A DNA stretch of 64,000 bases from Cellulomonas sp. Leaf395 (GCF_001424125.1 NZ_LMQI01000002.1:310001-374000), one strand, 5' to 3'; shown: positions 43,780-54,842, counted from the first letter of the stretch. Notes: a model not told the origin generated them from the sequence alone. Translations and numbers: made by a program.

Positions 43780-45105
43780 TCAGTTCAGCGCGTCCTCGAG
43801 GAGCTGGTCCGTATCCGCGGCAGCCTCCTTGACGTCCGCACCGGTGGCGAGCTGCTGGAAGAAGTCCTCCAGGATGCGGTCACCCTCGACGTCGGCCCAC
43901 TTCTCGGCCGCCGGCGTGAGCTTGGCGTTGAGCGCGGCGTCGACGGCAGCCTTGGCGTACACGTCGTCACCCATCGAGGCGGCGTACTCCGTGTTGCCCG
44001 GGATGAGGCCGTTCTCGCCGAGCATGTTCTGGAACTCCTCCGTGAAGATGATCTTCAGGAGGCTCTTGGCCAGCTCGGGGTGCTTGGACTTCGCCGCGAC
44101 GGCGATGTTCGAGCCGCCCGCGAAGCCGTTCGCGAACGTGCCCTCCTCGAGACCCGGCAGCGGGAAGACACCGGTGTGCTCCTCGTTGCAGGCCTGCTGC
44201 TCAGCGCGCAGCGCCTTGGCCTCCTCGGACTCGTCCTCGGGGTCGACGGCCTTGTTGCACTGCGGCAGGTCGATGCTCCACCGGGCCCACGTCGGCGCGG
44301 AGAACATGGCCGCCTGGCCGGCGTTGAACGGGACCCACGGCTCGTTCGAGTCGCTGTCGGCCGGCGCGTTGGTCGCGTTGGCGAGCAGGTCCTGGACCTC
44401 CTCGAGGCCCGTGATCGACTCGGCAGAGGAGAGCGCGCCCTTCCAGGCGTCGCCGTCCTTGACCGCGAAGTCGCCGCCGTTGGTGTAGATCCAGGCGGCG
44501 CCGTTGTACCAGTCCTGACCGGGGAACCAGAAGCCCGACTGGGTGTCGGACTGCAGCTTCTTGGCGACCTCGGTGAACTCGGCGAGCGTCGTGGGGACCT
44601 CGACACCGGCCGCGGCGAACGCGTCCTTGTTGTAGAACACGGCACGGGCACCGGAGTAGTACGGGGCGGCGTAGAAGCTGCCGTCCGCGCTACCGGCCTC
44701 GACGAAGCCCTCGAGCAGGTTGTCGCCACCCAGCTCGTCGTACATGTCCGTGATGTCGGCGAACGCACCGGCGTAGGTGAACGTCGGGGACTGCGTGTTG
44801 CCGATCTCGACGACGTCAGGCGTCTGGTCGGCGGAGCCCAGCGCGGTCTGGAGACGCGGCACGAGGCCGTTCCAGTCCTGCTCCTCGATCACGAGCTTGG
44901 AGCCGGGGTTCTCCGACTCGAAGGTCGTCGTGAGGTACTCGCGGAGCGCGTCCGGGGTGTCCGTGCCGTTGAGCCACAGCTTGATCGTGGCGGGCTCGGG
45001 CGTCCCGTTCTCGGTGGGCGAGTCAGCGGCGTCGTCGCCGTTGCCGCACGCCGTGAGCGTGAGCGCGGCCGCCACGCCGACGGCCGCGAAACGTAGGATC
45101 TTCAC
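43780..45105 (-). CDS. sugar-binding lipoprotein of an ABC importer
   Basis: A 441-aa extracytoplasmic binding protein (family 1, MalE/NgcE-like). Signal and lipobox ALTLTACGN with the cysteine near residue 20. Mature part: IKLWLNGTDTPDALREYLTTTFESENPGSKLVIEEQDW, VEIGNTQSPTFTYAGAFADITDMY, YYSGARAVFYNKDAFAAAGVEVPTTLAEF, and AGGSNIAVAAKSKHPELAKSLLKIIF. Several tryptophans (SGFWFPGQDWYNGAAW) could stack on sugar. GTG start with GGGAGGAA upstream. Operon context suggests GlcNAc, chitobiose or a related saccharide. Confidence 0.93.
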   Translation of the reverse strand: MKILRFAAVGVAAALTLTACGNGDDAADSPTENGTPEPATIKLWLNGTDTPDALREYLTTTFESENPGSKLVIEEQDWNGLVPRLQTALGSADQTPDVVEIGNTQSPTFTYAGAFADITDMYDELGGDNLLEGFVEAGSADGSFYAAPYYSGARAVFYNKDAFAAAGVEVPTTLAEFTEVAKKLQSDTQSGFWFPGQDWYNGAAWIYTNGGDFAVKDGDAWKGALSSAESITGLEEVQDLLANATNAPADSDSNEPWVPFNAGQAAMFSAPTWARWSIDLPQCNKAVDPEDESEEAKALRAEQQACNEEHTGVFPLPGLEEGTFANGFAGGSNIAVAAKSKHPELAKSLLKIIFTEEFQNMLGENGLIPGNTEYAASMGDDVYAKAAVDAALNAKLTPAAEKWADVEGDRILEDFFQQLATGADVKEAAADTDQLLEDALN

Positions 45106-45191
45106 GTTGGGGTTCCTCCCGTGAGCGAGGCGTGCGCCGGACGGCGCCGCCGGGTGGTTCTTCTGACCTGCAGTGGGCTGGCTGGGGGTCG

Positions 45192-46367
45192 TCACGAGAC
45201 CCCCAGCTGGCCTGACAGGACGAGGACTGCTGCACCAGCGAGCGCCCCGTCCTCGTCGAGAGATCCCATCCGCAGTGCCAGTCCGTGCCCGATGACGGGC
45301 ATCGTGCGTGCGCGGACGGTGGCCAGCGCCGACTCGCGCAGAGCGCCGTCCAGCAGCTCCGGCGGACCGGAGAGCAGGACCTCTGCGAGGTCGAGCGCAC
45401 TGACGACGGGTGCCAGGGCGATGCCCAGCAACCGTCCGACCGACGCCAGGGCGGCGTCGGAGTCTTCGGTGGACAGACCGGCGGTCCGGCGGCGCAGGGC
45501 CGGGACGCTCAGCACCGTCTCGAGGCAGCCGGAGCGGCCGCAGGCGCAGTCCAGCGGCGGCTCGTCCCGCGCGTCGCCGTCGACGACGGTGACGTGGCCG
45601 ATCTCGCCGGCGGCGTGGTGGCGACCGAGCACGAGGGCGCCGTCGACGACGATGCCGGCGCCCACGCCCTCCCCGATCGTCAGGACCATGCAGCCGGACC
45701 CGGCCGCGGAGCCGTAGGTGAACTCGCCGAGCGCGCGGGTGTTGGCGTCGTTGGCGACGTGCACCGGGACACCGAGGCTCTCGGTGAGGTCTGCGGCGAG
45801 CGGCAGGTCGTACCAGCCCCGGTTCGGTGCCTGGACGACCGTGCCGTCGACGTCGATGACGCCCGGAGACGCGATGCCGACGCCGATGACCGGACGGGTC
45901 GCCACCGCGAGCAGGTCGCGGCACAGGCTCTCCAGCAGGTCGGTAGCGGCCTGTCCCGTGCGCCCTTCGAGGGCGACGGAGCGCCGGGCGACGACGGCGC
46001 CGACGAGGGTCATCACGGCCCCTCGCAGGTGGGCGTCGTCCGTGAGGTCCACCGCCACGATCTGGAAGGCCTCGGTCCGCATGCCGACGAGCGTGGCCGG
46101 CTTGCCGACCTTGCCCTCGACCCGGACCCCGAGCTCCTCGACCAGTCCCTCGGCGATCAGCTCGGCCACCAGACCGGACACCGTCACCCGGGTCAGGCCG
46201 GTGCTGCGGGCGATGTCGGCGCGGGAGGCGTGGCCGGTGTGGAAGAGGTGCGCGAGCACCAGCGACCGGTTGTGCGCGCGAGCGTGCTCGGGCAGCACCT
46301 TGCCCGTCGGGCGCAGTGCCCGACCGACTCCGTGGGCTGCCGCGAGGGGCTGCGTCGTCGCTGTCAC
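45192..46367 (-). CDS. ROK-family transcriptional regulator
   Basis: A 391-aa repressor of the NagC/XylR type. Winged helix-turn-helix near residues 32-80 (HNRSLVLAHLFHTGHASRADIARSTGLTRVTVSGLVAELIAEGLVEELG), then a ROK sugar-binding domain: ANDANTRALGEFTYGSAAGSG, GEGVGAGIVVDGALVLGRHHAAGEIGHVTV and the zinc motif CACGRSGCLETVLSVPAL. It heads the sugar operon, same strand, 86 bp before the binding-protein gene. A palindrome beside its start codon suggests autoregulation, with an amino sugar or its phosphate as inducer. Confidence 0.92.
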   Translation of the reverse strand: MTATTQPLAAAHGVGRALRPTGKVLPEHARAHNRSLVLAHLFHTGHASRADIARSTGLTRVTVSGLVAELIAEGLVEELGVRVEGKVGKPATLVGMRTEAFQIVAVDLTDDAHLRGAVMTLVGAVVARRSVALEGRTGQAATDLLESLCRDLLAVATRPVIGVGIASPGVIDVDGTVVQAPNRGWYDLPLAADLTESLGVPVHVANDANTRALGEFTYGSAAGSGCMVLTIGEGVGAGIVVDGALVLGRHHAAGEIGHVTVVDGDARDEPPLDCACGRSGCLETVLSVPALRRRTAGLSTEDSDAALASVGRLLGIALAPVVSALDLAEVLLSGPPELLDGALRESALATVRARTMPVIGHGLALRMGSLDEDGALAGAAVLVLSGQLGVS

Positions 46368-46368
46368 G

Positions 46369-46404
46369 TTTGTTAGTAGACCTTCCTTACAAATCCGTTG
46401 TCAA
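46369..46404 (-). promoter_or_regulatory. ROK operator and promoter
   Basis: Near-perfect inverted repeat TTTGTTAG-N9-CTTACAAA (46369-46393), AT-rich against a GC-rich background, starting 1 bp from the regulator start codon. TTGACA (minus, 46399-46404) is a consensus -35. The palindrome covers the expected -10, so bound repressor would block initiation. Confidence 0.7.
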
Positions 46405-46550
46405 GTCGGCCCTGTGACTGTGACCACATCGTGATCGGACGTTCACCTCCCCGACGCCTGGAGTGACAGAGCCGAATCGATTCAACGCGCGAGGCCTTCA
46501 CCTGCGCGAACACGGGGAACAGCCCGGGCGGTCGATACGTTCGCATCCTC

Positions 46551-47597
46551 ATGGAACTCGGTCTCTACACGTTCGGCGACGTCCACCCCGACCCCGTCTC
46601 CGGGGCACAGGTCTCCCCCGGCCACCGCATCCGGGAGATCCTCGAACGCATCCGGCTGGCCGAGGAGGTCGGTCTCGACTACGTCGGCATCGGCGAGCAC
46701 CACCGCCCCGACTACGCGATCTCGTCCCCGTCGACCGTGATCGCTGCCGCCCTGGCGCAGACCTCTCGGATCACCGTCGGCAGCGCCGTGACCGTGCTGT
46801 CCACCGAGGACCCGGTCCGGGTGTTCCAGCAGTTCGCGACCATGGACCTGCTGTCGGAGGGCCGCGTCGAGCTGCTGGCAGGGCGGGGGTCGTTCATCGA
46901 GTCCTATCCCCTGTTCGGCGCGTCGCTCGACGACTACGACGAGCTCTACGACGAGAAGATCCAGCTTCTCCTGCGGCTCGACGCGGCCGAGCGCACCACG
47001 TGGCAGGGACGGTTCCGGCCCGCGCTCGACGACGCCCTGGTCCTCCCCCGCCCGTTCGACCACCCCGGCCGCGGGCAGCACCTGCGCATCGCTGTGGCGA
47101 CGGGCGGCAACCCGCAGTCGTCGGTGCGCGCGGGGGTGCTCGGGCTCCCCATCAGCTACGCGATCATCGGCGGACAGCTGGCCCAGTTCGCTCCCCTGGT
47201 CGACCTCTACCGTCGGACGCACGCGGAGTCCGGGCACGCGCCGGCAGACCGCTTCGTGTCCGTCGCCGGCATGGGCTTCGTCGCGCACGACGCCAAGGTC
47301 GCCCGCGACTACTTCTACCCGTACTGGCTGGAGTCCATGCGCCGGATCTCCTCGGAGCGCGGGTTCCCGATGCCCAACCGGATCTCGTACGAGGCACAGG
47401 CGGCGCGCGGCGGTGCGTACTTCGTCGGTGAGCCGGAGCAGATCGCGGAGCGCATCGTCGCGCTGCACGGCGTGCTGCACCACGACCGGCAGGCGTTCCA
47501 GATGGACCTGTCCGGGGTGCCGCAGAAGGAGTCGCTGCGCTCCATCGAGCTGCTGGGAACGCAGGTCGCGCCGCTCGTGCGTGCAGCGCTGGGCTGA
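46551..47597 (+). CDS. LLM-class flavin-dependent oxidoreductase
   Basis: A 348-aa luciferase-like monooxygenase fold (TIM barrel, FMN/F420-type). Blocks: MELGLYTFGDV, HRIREILERIRLAEEVGLDYVGIGEHHRPDYAISSPSTVIAAALAQTSRITVGSAVTVLSTEDPVRVFQQFATMDLLS and GRVELLAGRGSFIESYPLFG. EHHRPDYA is the usual catalytic-side motif of this subgroup. Substrate unknown. TACGTT lies 9 nt before the ATG. Convergent with the response regulator, 7 bp apart. Confidence 0.92.
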   Translation: MELGLYTFGDVHPDPVSGAQVSPGHRIREILERIRLAEEVGLDYVGIGEHHRPDYAISSPSTVIAAALAQTSRITVGSAVTVLSTEDPVRVFQQFATMDLLSEGRVELLAGRGSFIESYPLFGASLDDYDELYDEKIQLLLRLDAAERTTWQGRFRPALDDALVLPRPFDHPGRGQHLRIAVATGGNPQSSVRAGVLGLPISYAIIGGQLAQFAPLVDLYRRTHAESGHAPADRFVSVAGMGFVAHDAKVARDYFYPYWLESMRRISSERGFPMPNRISYEAQAARGGAYFVGEPEQIAERIVALHGVLHHDRQAFQMDLSGVPQKESLRSIELLGTQVAPLVRAALG

Positions 47598-47604
47598 TCG
47601 GACG

Positions 47605-48258
47605 TCAGTCCATCCGGCCCGACTCGTAGGCCCACATCGCCAGCTCGACGCGGTTCCGGGCACCGAGCTTGTCCATGAGGGCACCCAGGTGCGTCTTCAC
47701 CGTGCTCAGGCTGATGTGGAGCTCGTCGGCGACCTCGGCGTTCGTCCGACCGCGGGCCACCGTGGCGAGGACCTCCTCCTCCCGGCCGGTGAGCGGCACC
47801 ACGGGCGGCAGCACCCGGCTGCGTCTGTCCGTGGCGGCGAACGCGGCCAGCAGGCGGACCGTGACGTTCGGTGCGATGAGCGCGTCGCCGGCGGCAGCCG
47901 CGTGCACGGCCTGGACCAGGAGCTCCGGGCCCGCGTCCTTGAGCAGGAAGCCGCGGGCGCCCGCCTTCAGCGCACCGTGCACGTACTCGTCGAGGTCGAA
48001 CGTCGTGATCACCACCACCGCGATCGGGTCCGCGACGTCCGGTCCGGCGATCAGGCGGGTCGCCTCGATGCCGTCCAGCCCCGGCATCCGGATGTCGAAC
48101 AGGCACACGTCCGGGCGCAGCGCGCGGGCACGCGACACCGCCTGGCGGCCGTCCGCGGCCTGACCCACCACCTCGATCCCGGGCTGCGCGTCGAGGATCA
48201 TCGACAGGCCCGTGCGGACCAGCTCCTGGTCGTCGGCGACGAGCACCCGGATCGTCAT
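47605..48258 (-). CDS. NarL/LuxR-family response regulator
   Basis: A 217-aa regulator: receiver domain with acidic pair VADDQE, phospho-acceptor D55 in VCLFDIRMPGLDGIEAT, conserved Thr in VVITTFDLDEYV and Lys in FLLKDAGPE; C-terminal LuxR-type DNA-binding domain PLTGREEEVLATVARGRTNAEVADELHISLSTVKTHLGALMDKLGARNRVELA. Its ATG overlaps the kinase stop by 4 bp, so it is co-expressed with the sensor upstream. Target genes are not evident. Confidence 0.95.
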   Translation of the reverse strand: MTIRVLVADDQELVRTGLSMILDAQPGIEVVGQAADGRQAVSRARALRPDVCLFDIRMPGLDGIEATRLIAGPDVADPIAVVVITTFDLDEYVHGALKAGARGFLLKDAGPELLVQAVHAAAAGDALIAPNVTVRLLAAFAATDRRSRVLPPVVPLTGREEEVLATVARGRTNAEVADELHISLSTVKTHLGALMDKLGARNRVELAMWAYESGRMD

Positions 48259-49391
48259 GCGAACGTCCCCGTCCTCGGCAGCACGGCGACCACGGTCCAG
48301 CCGCGCTCCGGTCCCGGTCCGGCATCCAGCGTGCCGCCCAGGAGGGCCGCGCGCTCGGCCATGCCCACCAGTCCGTACCCGGTCCCGGCACGACCCTGGA
48401 GGTCACCGTCGTCGACCACCGTCAGGCGGACGCTGTCGTCGTCCGCCTGCACCGCCACGCTGACCCGGGAGGCGTGCCGCGAGTGCCGCAGCGCATTCGT
48501 CACCGACTCCTGGGCGAGCCGGTAGATCGCGGCACCGACCGACGGTCGAAGGTCGTCGAGGTCACCGGAGAGCTCGACCGCGACCTGGGGCGGCCCCCCG
48601 GTGGCGAGGCTCCCGATGTCTGCGACCCCCCGCTGTGGCGCCAGCTCCGCGGCTCCGTCGTCGCGCAGCGCGCCGACCATCAACCGCATCTCGGTGAGGG
48701 CGCGCGACGCTTCCCCCTCGATCACGACGAGCGCGTCGAGCGCCGCGGACGGGTCCGACGCCGCCACCACCCGTCCCGCCTGCGCACGGATCGCGATCGC
48801 GGAGACGTGGTGCGCCACGGTGTCGTGCAGCTCGCGGGCCAGCTGCTCACGCTCGCGCAGCCGGACCTGGTCCTGCTCCCGCAGCCGGGAGGTCGCCGCG
48901 AGGCGGATCCCGGCGCCGATGGCGGCGGGTGACAGGACGACGATCACCGCGAGCACGGCGTCCGTCACCCCGGTGTAGTCCGCCGCCACACCCAGCGCCG
49001 AACCCGCCAGGATGACCGCGAGTCCGAGCACCACCTCGCGGCCGCTCCCCCAGCGGCAGAGCGAGTACGGCAGGAGGAGGACGCAGGCTGTCGTGTACAG
49101 ACCCAGCTCACCCGCCCCGCCGACGAGGGCGGCCGTGTCCGCCACTGTGAGCGTGCCGAACACGACGAGAACCGCGCCCAGCGGGTGGGTCCGGCGCCAG
49201 AGCAGCGACAGGACCACCACGAGGGCCAGGACGAGAGCGACCGGCCGCCAGGTCACGTCCGGCCGCTGCACCCCCTCCAGCACCGCGGTCGGCACGAGCA
49301 CGGCGACGAGAGCCCAGTCGCGCCACACCCGTGCGGGCGCGCCGGGCGGCCGCGGGGCCGTCCAGAGCGGGCGGAGGGCGTCGGGGATCAC
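48255..49391 (-). CDS. sensor histidine kinase, NarL-partner type
   Basis: A 378-aa membrane kinase. About five or six hydrophobic helices fill residues ~25-160, with almost no extracellular loop, so the signal is probably sensed in the membrane. HisKA_3 phospho-site [23 protein letters not shown] near residue 187; ATP-binding domain with [21 protein letters not shown] (N box) and [29 protein letters not shown] (G boxes). GTG start 6 nt from a minus-strand TAGGCT hexamer, so leaderless. Forms a two-component pair with the next gene. Confidence 0.93.
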   Translation of the reverse strand: MIPDALRPLWTAPRPPGAPARVWRDWALVAVLVPTAVLEGVQRPDVTWRPVALVLALVVVLSLLWRRTHPLGAVLVVFGTLTVADTAALVGGAGELGLYTTACVLLLPYSLCRWGSGREVVLGLAVILAGSALGVAADYTGVTDAVLAVIVVLSPAAIGAGIRLAATSRLREQDQVRLREREQLARELHDTVAHHVSAIAIRAQAGRVVAASDPSAALDALVVIEGEASRALTEMRLMVGALRDDGAAELAPQRGVADIGSLATGGPPQVAVELSGDLDDLRPSVGAAIYRLAQESVTNALRHSRHASRVSVAVQADDDSVRLTVVDDGDLQGRAGTGYGLVGMAERAALLGGTLDAGPGPERGWTVVAVLPRTGTFA

Positions 49392-49397
49392 GTCCGC

Positions 49398-49403
49398 AGC
49401 CTA
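49398..49403 (-). promoter_or_regulatory. -10 hexamer of the kinase-regulator operon
   Basis: Minus-strand TAGGCT, 6 nt from the GTG at 49391. Confidence 0.55.
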
Positions 49404-49456
49404 GGGACGCGCGCTCTCGTGCGGCTCGACCGATCGGCCGAGATGCGCGTCGTCCC

Positions 49457-50359
49457 TCAGTGCACCCAACCGAGCGCACCGGGATGGCGCACCGACTCGG
49501 TCGCCCGGTCGACGCCGTCGGCGAGCGCCGTCAGCACCGCGTGACCTGCCGCCAGCGAGGCGGCCGTCGCGCCGTGCAGCACGTCGCCCGCGCCCAGCGT
49601 GTCGACGACGTCCGCGGCGGGGACGGCCCGCGGGTGCAGGACCGACGACGACCGCCGACCGTCGGCGTCGACGGTGCGGATCCGGACCGGACCCGGTCCC
49701 GCCGACCGGGCCACGAGACGCGGTCCGAGGTCGGCGACGCGGTCGAGCAGCTCGTCAGCATCGCGCACACCCTCGGCACCCTCAGCACAGTCGGGCAGCC
49801 GGAAGTCCGCCGACAGCACCGCGTGGTCGACGTGGGCCAGCAAGCTGTCCAGCCCGGGCTTCCAGCTGCCGCCGTCGAGCAGCACCGGGATGCCCCGCGC
49901 GGTGGCGTCGGCCGCGAGCACCGTCGCGGCTCCCAGGTGATGGCCGTCGACCAGGACCGCCGTCGCGTCCCGGTGCAGGCCGAGTGCCCGTGCTCCGGCG
50001 GCCAGGTCCGGCACGCCGACCGCGTTGACGGACACGACAGCCCGCTCGCCCGTCGCGTGCGTCACCAGGACGGTCGAGACGGCCGGCGTCCCGGGCCCGG
50101 CGAGCAGGTCGACGACGTCGACCCCTGCGGCCGCGAGCCCGGCGCGGACGAGGTCGGCAACCGGTCCGGTCCCGAGCGCCGTCACCAGCACCGTGCGGAT
50201 CCCGAGCGCGGCCGCCGTCGCCGCCGCGTTCGCGGCCGGACCACCGAACGTGACGTCCAGGCTGCGGGCGACGACCTTTTCGTCAGCCGCCGGCAGCCGG
50301 TCGACCACCTGGACGACGTCGAGCGTCGCCAGGCCGCAGCAGACCAGCAGCGCGGTCAC
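49457..50359 (-). CDS. PfkB-family carbohydrate kinase
   Basis: A 300-aa ribokinase-like kinase: [45 protein letters not shown] at the N-terminus (sugar-binding GG/N motif), and the C-terminal signature [22 protein letters not shown] with the catalytic base Asp in GAGD. Substrate not predictable; ribokinase, fructokinase and nucleoside kinase are all in the family. The GTG start overlaps the membrane-protein gene stop by 4 bp. Confidence 0.9.
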   Translation of the reverse strand: MTALLVCCGLATLDVVQVVDRLPAADEKVVARSLDVTFGGPAANAAATAAALGIRTVLVTALGTGPVADLVRAGLAAAGVDVVDLLAGPGTPAVSTVLVTHATGERAVVSVNAVGVPDLAAGARALGLHRDATAVLVDGHHLGAATVLAADATARGIPVLLDGGSWKPGLDSLLAHVDHAVLSADFRLPDCAEGAEGVRDADELLDRVADLGPRLVARSAGPGPVRIRTVDADGRRSSSVLHPRAVPAADVVDTLGAGDVLHGATAASLAAGHAVLTALADGVDRATESVRHPGALGWVH

Positions 50360-50676
50360 GCGACGCGGGCAGGCTGCGCGACGGGGCGGTCGACCAGCGC
50401 GAGCGTCGCGACCCCCAGCACCAGGGCCGCGACCACGACGGCCGGCCACGCACCGATCACGCCACCGAGCGGGTGCGACAGGGCGAAGCACACGGCACCG
50501 GTCAGGACGACGGCCGCGACCCTCCACCAGCCGGCGGCGCGGGCACGCACCGCGCACCACACGACCCCGGCAACCAGGACAACCCCGCCCAGGGCACGCA
50601 CCTCGGTGACGTCGGCGACGGCGAACCCGACCACCAGGGTGAGCGCGGCGATGACGGCGGTGGGGACGCGAGACAT
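50356..50676 (-). CDS. small membrane protein, four helices
   Basis: A 106-aa protein composed of about four hydrophobic helices ([66 protein letters not shown]). No family recognised. The ATG at 50676 has TACGGT 7 nt upstream (leaderless). Coupled to the PfkB kinase by a 4-bp overlap. Its promoter and start codon mirror those of pgi exactly over 16 bp. Confidence 0.75.
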   Translation of the reverse strand: MSRVPTAVIAALTLVVGFAVADVTEVRALGGVVLVAGVVWCAVRARAAGWWRVAAVVLTGAVCFALSHPLGGVIGAWPAVVVAALVLGVATLALVDRPVAQPARVA

Positions 50677-50740
50677 GGGCACCACCGTAGGACGCGGACG
50701 ACGGTGCGAGGGATCGTGCTCGCGCAATACGGTGGTGCCC

Positions 50741-50743
<3 letters not shown>
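50674..50743. promoter_or_regulatory. mirror-image divergent promoters, membrane protein and pgi
   Basis: A perfect 16-bp inverted repeat: CATGGGCACCACCGTA (50674-50689) and TACGGTGGTGCCCATG (50728-50743). Each arm holds a -10 hexamer TACGGT, a 7-nt spacer and the start codon, so both transcripts should be leaderless with identical 5' ends. 38 bp separate the arms. Confidence 0.75.
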
Positions 50744-52411
<1,668 letters not shown>

Positions 52412-52549
52412 CGAGGCGCGGCGGACTGGTCGGGCACCGGCGCGACCGGCGGTCTCTCGGGCGCTCGCGCGACCAGCGGTCTTCGGTCGCGGCCGACAGC
52501 GGCCGGGGCGGCCCGCCACCCGCACGCGTGCCCGTGAGAGGCTCGGGCG

Positions 52550-52918
52550 ATGGGTGAGGTGACGCGGGCGCGCGTGGACGCGTGGACCTGGGCGGTGCGG
52601 TTGTTCCCGACCCGGTCCGCCGCCGCGGCCGCGTGCCGCGCCGGGCACGTCCGCGTGAACGGCGACCGCGCCAAGCCCGCGACGATGGTCGTCCCCGGTG
52701 ACGAGGTGCACGTCCGCGGGGGTGAGCGCGAGCGGATCGTCGTCGTGCAGCGGACCGTCGTGAAGCGCGTCGGTGCCCCGGTCGCGGTCGCCTGCTACCT
52801 CGACCGCTCCCCCGCTCCTTTGCCCAAGGAGCACGTGGTCGCGGGCGAGCGCGACCGCGGCGCGGGCCGACCCACCAAGCGTGACCGCCGCCTGATCCAG
52901 AAGCTGCGCGGTCACTGA
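52550..52918 (+). CDS. S4-domain RNA-binding protein, HslR-like
   Basis: A 122-aa protein with an S4 RNA-binding domain: RVDAWTWAVRLFPTRSAAAAACRAGHVRVNGDRAKPATMVVPGDEVHVRGG. The tail is strongly basic (GRPTKRDRRLIQKLRGH). This matches the Hsp15/HslR family, which recycles stalled 50S subunits. ATG start without a clear ribosome-binding site; GAGGCT lies 6 nt upstream as a weak leaderless hexamer. Overlaps the convergent DUF72 gene by 7 bp. Confidence 0.88.
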   Translation: MGEVTRARVDAWTWAVRLFPTRSAAAAACRAGHVRVNGDRAKPATMVVPGDEVHVRGGERERIVVVQRTVVKRVGAPVAVACYLDRSPAPLPKEHVVAGERDRGAGRPTKRDRRLIQKLRGH

Positions 52919-53787
52919 CCCGGGCTCAGGCCCAGCCGTGCCGCGAGCGCCATCGAGTCGTAGGGGGCTCGGACCTTCAGGTCGTTGTCGAAGTACACGA
53001 ACACGTCGCGCTCGCCGGCCCGCTCGGCCGGACCGGCCAGCGTCCGGGCGCCCACCGGTTCGCCGCCGGACGCCCACGCACGGACCTTCGTCGCCCACCG
53101 GTCGAGCGCGTTGTCGTCGTAGCCGCTGGCGTACAGCTCGGTCTCGCCGTGCAGCCGCACGTACACGAGGTCGGCGGTCACGTCCTCGATCACTGGCCAC
53201 CGGCCGGCGGCATCGGCGACGACGAGACCGATGCCGTGCGCACGCAGGAGCTCGACGAAGGCCGGGTCCTCGAAGCTCGCGTGCCTGACCTCCAGCACGT
53301 GCCGCAGGGGTCGGTCGGCGTCCGTGGTGGTCCACGACCTGTCGTCGAGTCGCTCGTCGTGCTCGGTGGCCAGCTGCGCGGCGGCGGCCGTGGTGCGCGG
53401 CAGAAGGTCGACGAACGTGGCGAGCCGGTCGGGGTGGAACCCGAGGTTCGGCGGCAGCTGCCACAGGATCGGTCCCAGCTTGGGCCCGAGCGCGAGCACG
53501 CCGCTGGCGAAGAAGTTGGCGACCGGCACCCGCACGTCGGCCAGCTTCTTCATGTGGGTCACGAAGCGCGGGCCCTTGACCGAGAACACGAAGTCCTGGG
53601 GCGTCTCGGCGGCCCACGCGACGTAGTTCTCCGGCTTCTGGAGCGCGTAGAAGGAGCCGTTGATCTCGATGGACGTGAGCCGGCGGGACGCGTACTCGAG
53701 CTCGCGACGGTGCGGCAGGCCCGCGGGGTAGAACACCGAGCGCCACGGTGCGTAGCGCCAGCCGGAGATCCCCGTGCGGATGGTCAT
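52912..53787 (-). CDS. DUF72 (YecE-like) protein
   Basis: A 291-aa TIM-barrel protein of the DUF72/YecE family, function unknown. Family blocks: IRTGISGWRYAPWRSVFYPAGLP, YASRRLTSIEINGSFYALQKPENYVAW, FVFSVKGPRFVTHMKKL, GPILWQLPPNLGF, LEVRHASFEDPAFVELL, YVRLHGETELYASGY and VFVYFDNDLKVRAPYD. Full length with an ATG start; minus-strand CACACT stands 6 nt upstream. Divergent from the DNA glycosylase gene, 38 bp apart. Confidence 0.92.
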   Translation of the reverse strand: MTIRTGISGWRYAPWRSVFYPAGLPHRRELEYASRRLTSIEINGSFYALQKPENYVAWAAETPQDFVFSVKGPRFVTHMKKLADVRVPVANFFASGVLALGPKLGPILWQLPPNLGFHPDRLATFVDLLPRTTAAAAQLATEHDERLDDRSWTTTDADRPLRHVLEVRHASFEDPAFVELLRAHGIGLVVADAAGRWPVIEDVTADLVYVRLHGETELYASGYDDNALDRWATKVRAWASGGEPVGARTLAGPAERAGERDVFVYFDNDLKVRAPYDSMALAARLGLSPGQ

Positions 53788-53825
53788 GCGCCCAGTGTGT
53801 CGGCGGTGCGGCGCATAGTGGTGGC

Positions 53826-54761
53826 GTGACCTCCGTCCCGACCGCCGAGCAGGCGGGTCTCACGTCGGTCTACCGCCCGCGCGACCGCGTCGACCTGAGG
53901 CTGACGCTCGGTCCGCACCGGCGCGGGGGTGGCGACCCGGCGTGGTGGTTCGCGCCGGACGGAGCGGTCTGGCAGGCGACCTGGACGGCGGACGGTCCCG
54001 CCACCCGCCACCTCGTCGTGCGCAGCGACGGGGTGCACGCCACCGCGTGGGGTCCGGGTGCGGAGCGGGCGCTGTCCGGTGTCGCCGACCTGCTGGGTGC
54101 CCACGACGACCCGCGCGGGTTCGACCCGTCGTTGCACCCCGTTGTCCGCGAGGCCTACCGCAGTCGCACGGCGATGCGGATCTCGCGGTCGGGCAACGTG
54201 TTCGAGGCGCTCGTCCCGGCGGTCCTCGAGCAGAGGGTCGTCGGGCTGGACGCCAAGGCGGCGTGGCGACGGCTCGTGCTGCAGCACGGCACCCCGGCGC
54301 CGGGTCCGGCTCCGCGCACGATGCGGGTGCCGCCGACCGCTGCGGGCTGGCGCGAGGTGCCGGTGTGGGACTGGCGCCGAGCGGGCGTCGAGGAGGCTCG
54401 GTCAGGCACGGTGCTGCGGGCCGCCGTCGTGGCGCGCCGCCTGCAGGAGGGCGCGGACCTGTCGATCGAGGAGGCACGCCGGCGGTTGCTCACCGTGCGG
54501 GGCATCGGCCCGTGGACGGTCGCGGAGGTCGCCTCGCGTGCGCTGGGCGACGCCGACGCGGTCTCCGTGGGCGACTTCCACCTGGCGCACCTGGTCGGGT
54601 GGGCGCTGACCGGGAGCCGCACCGACGACGCCGGGATGCTGCGCCTGCTGGAACGCTGGGCCGGTCATCGGCAGCGCGTGATCAGGCTGCTGGAGCTCAC
54701 GCAGACCTCGCGCGCACCGAAGTTCGGTCCACGCGCACCCCGCGCTCGACCGCTGCACTGA
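53826..54761 (+). CDS. DNA-3-methyladenine glycosylase, AlkA-like HhH-GPD
   Basis: A 311-aa base-excision repair glycosylase removing alkylated bases. The HhH motif is LLTVRGIGPWTVAEVASRALGDADAVSVGDFHLAHLVGWAL near residues 222-260; the catalytic Asp is in SVGDFHLAHL. An earlier helix reads NVFEALVPAVLEQRVVGLDAKAAWRRLV. The N-terminal ~100 residues form the mixed beta domain of AlkA proteins. GTG start; CATAGT 6 nt upstream is a likely -10 for a leaderless mRNA. The divergent gene is DUF72. Confidence 0.9.
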   Translation: MTSVPTAEQAGLTSVYRPRDRVDLRLTLGPHRRGGGDPAWWFAPDGAVWQATWTADGPATRHLVVRSDGVHATAWGPGAERALSGVADLLGAHDDPRGFDPSLHPVVREAYRSRTAMRISRSGNVFEALVPAVLEQRVVGLDAKAAWRRLVLQHGTPAPGPAPRTMRVPPTAAGWREVPVWDWRRAGVEEARSGTVLRAAVVARRLQEGADLSIEEARRRLLTVRGIGPWTVAEVASRALGDADAVSVGDFHLAHLVGWALTGSRTDDAGMLRLLERWAGHRQRVIRLLELTQTSRAPKFGPRAPRARPLH

Positions 54762-54842
54762 AAACTGCTCGCCCGATCGTGTCGATCCGACGCTCGCAGG
54801 ATCGTCCACCTGATGACGGACCGATCACCTCCTGGAGGACCC

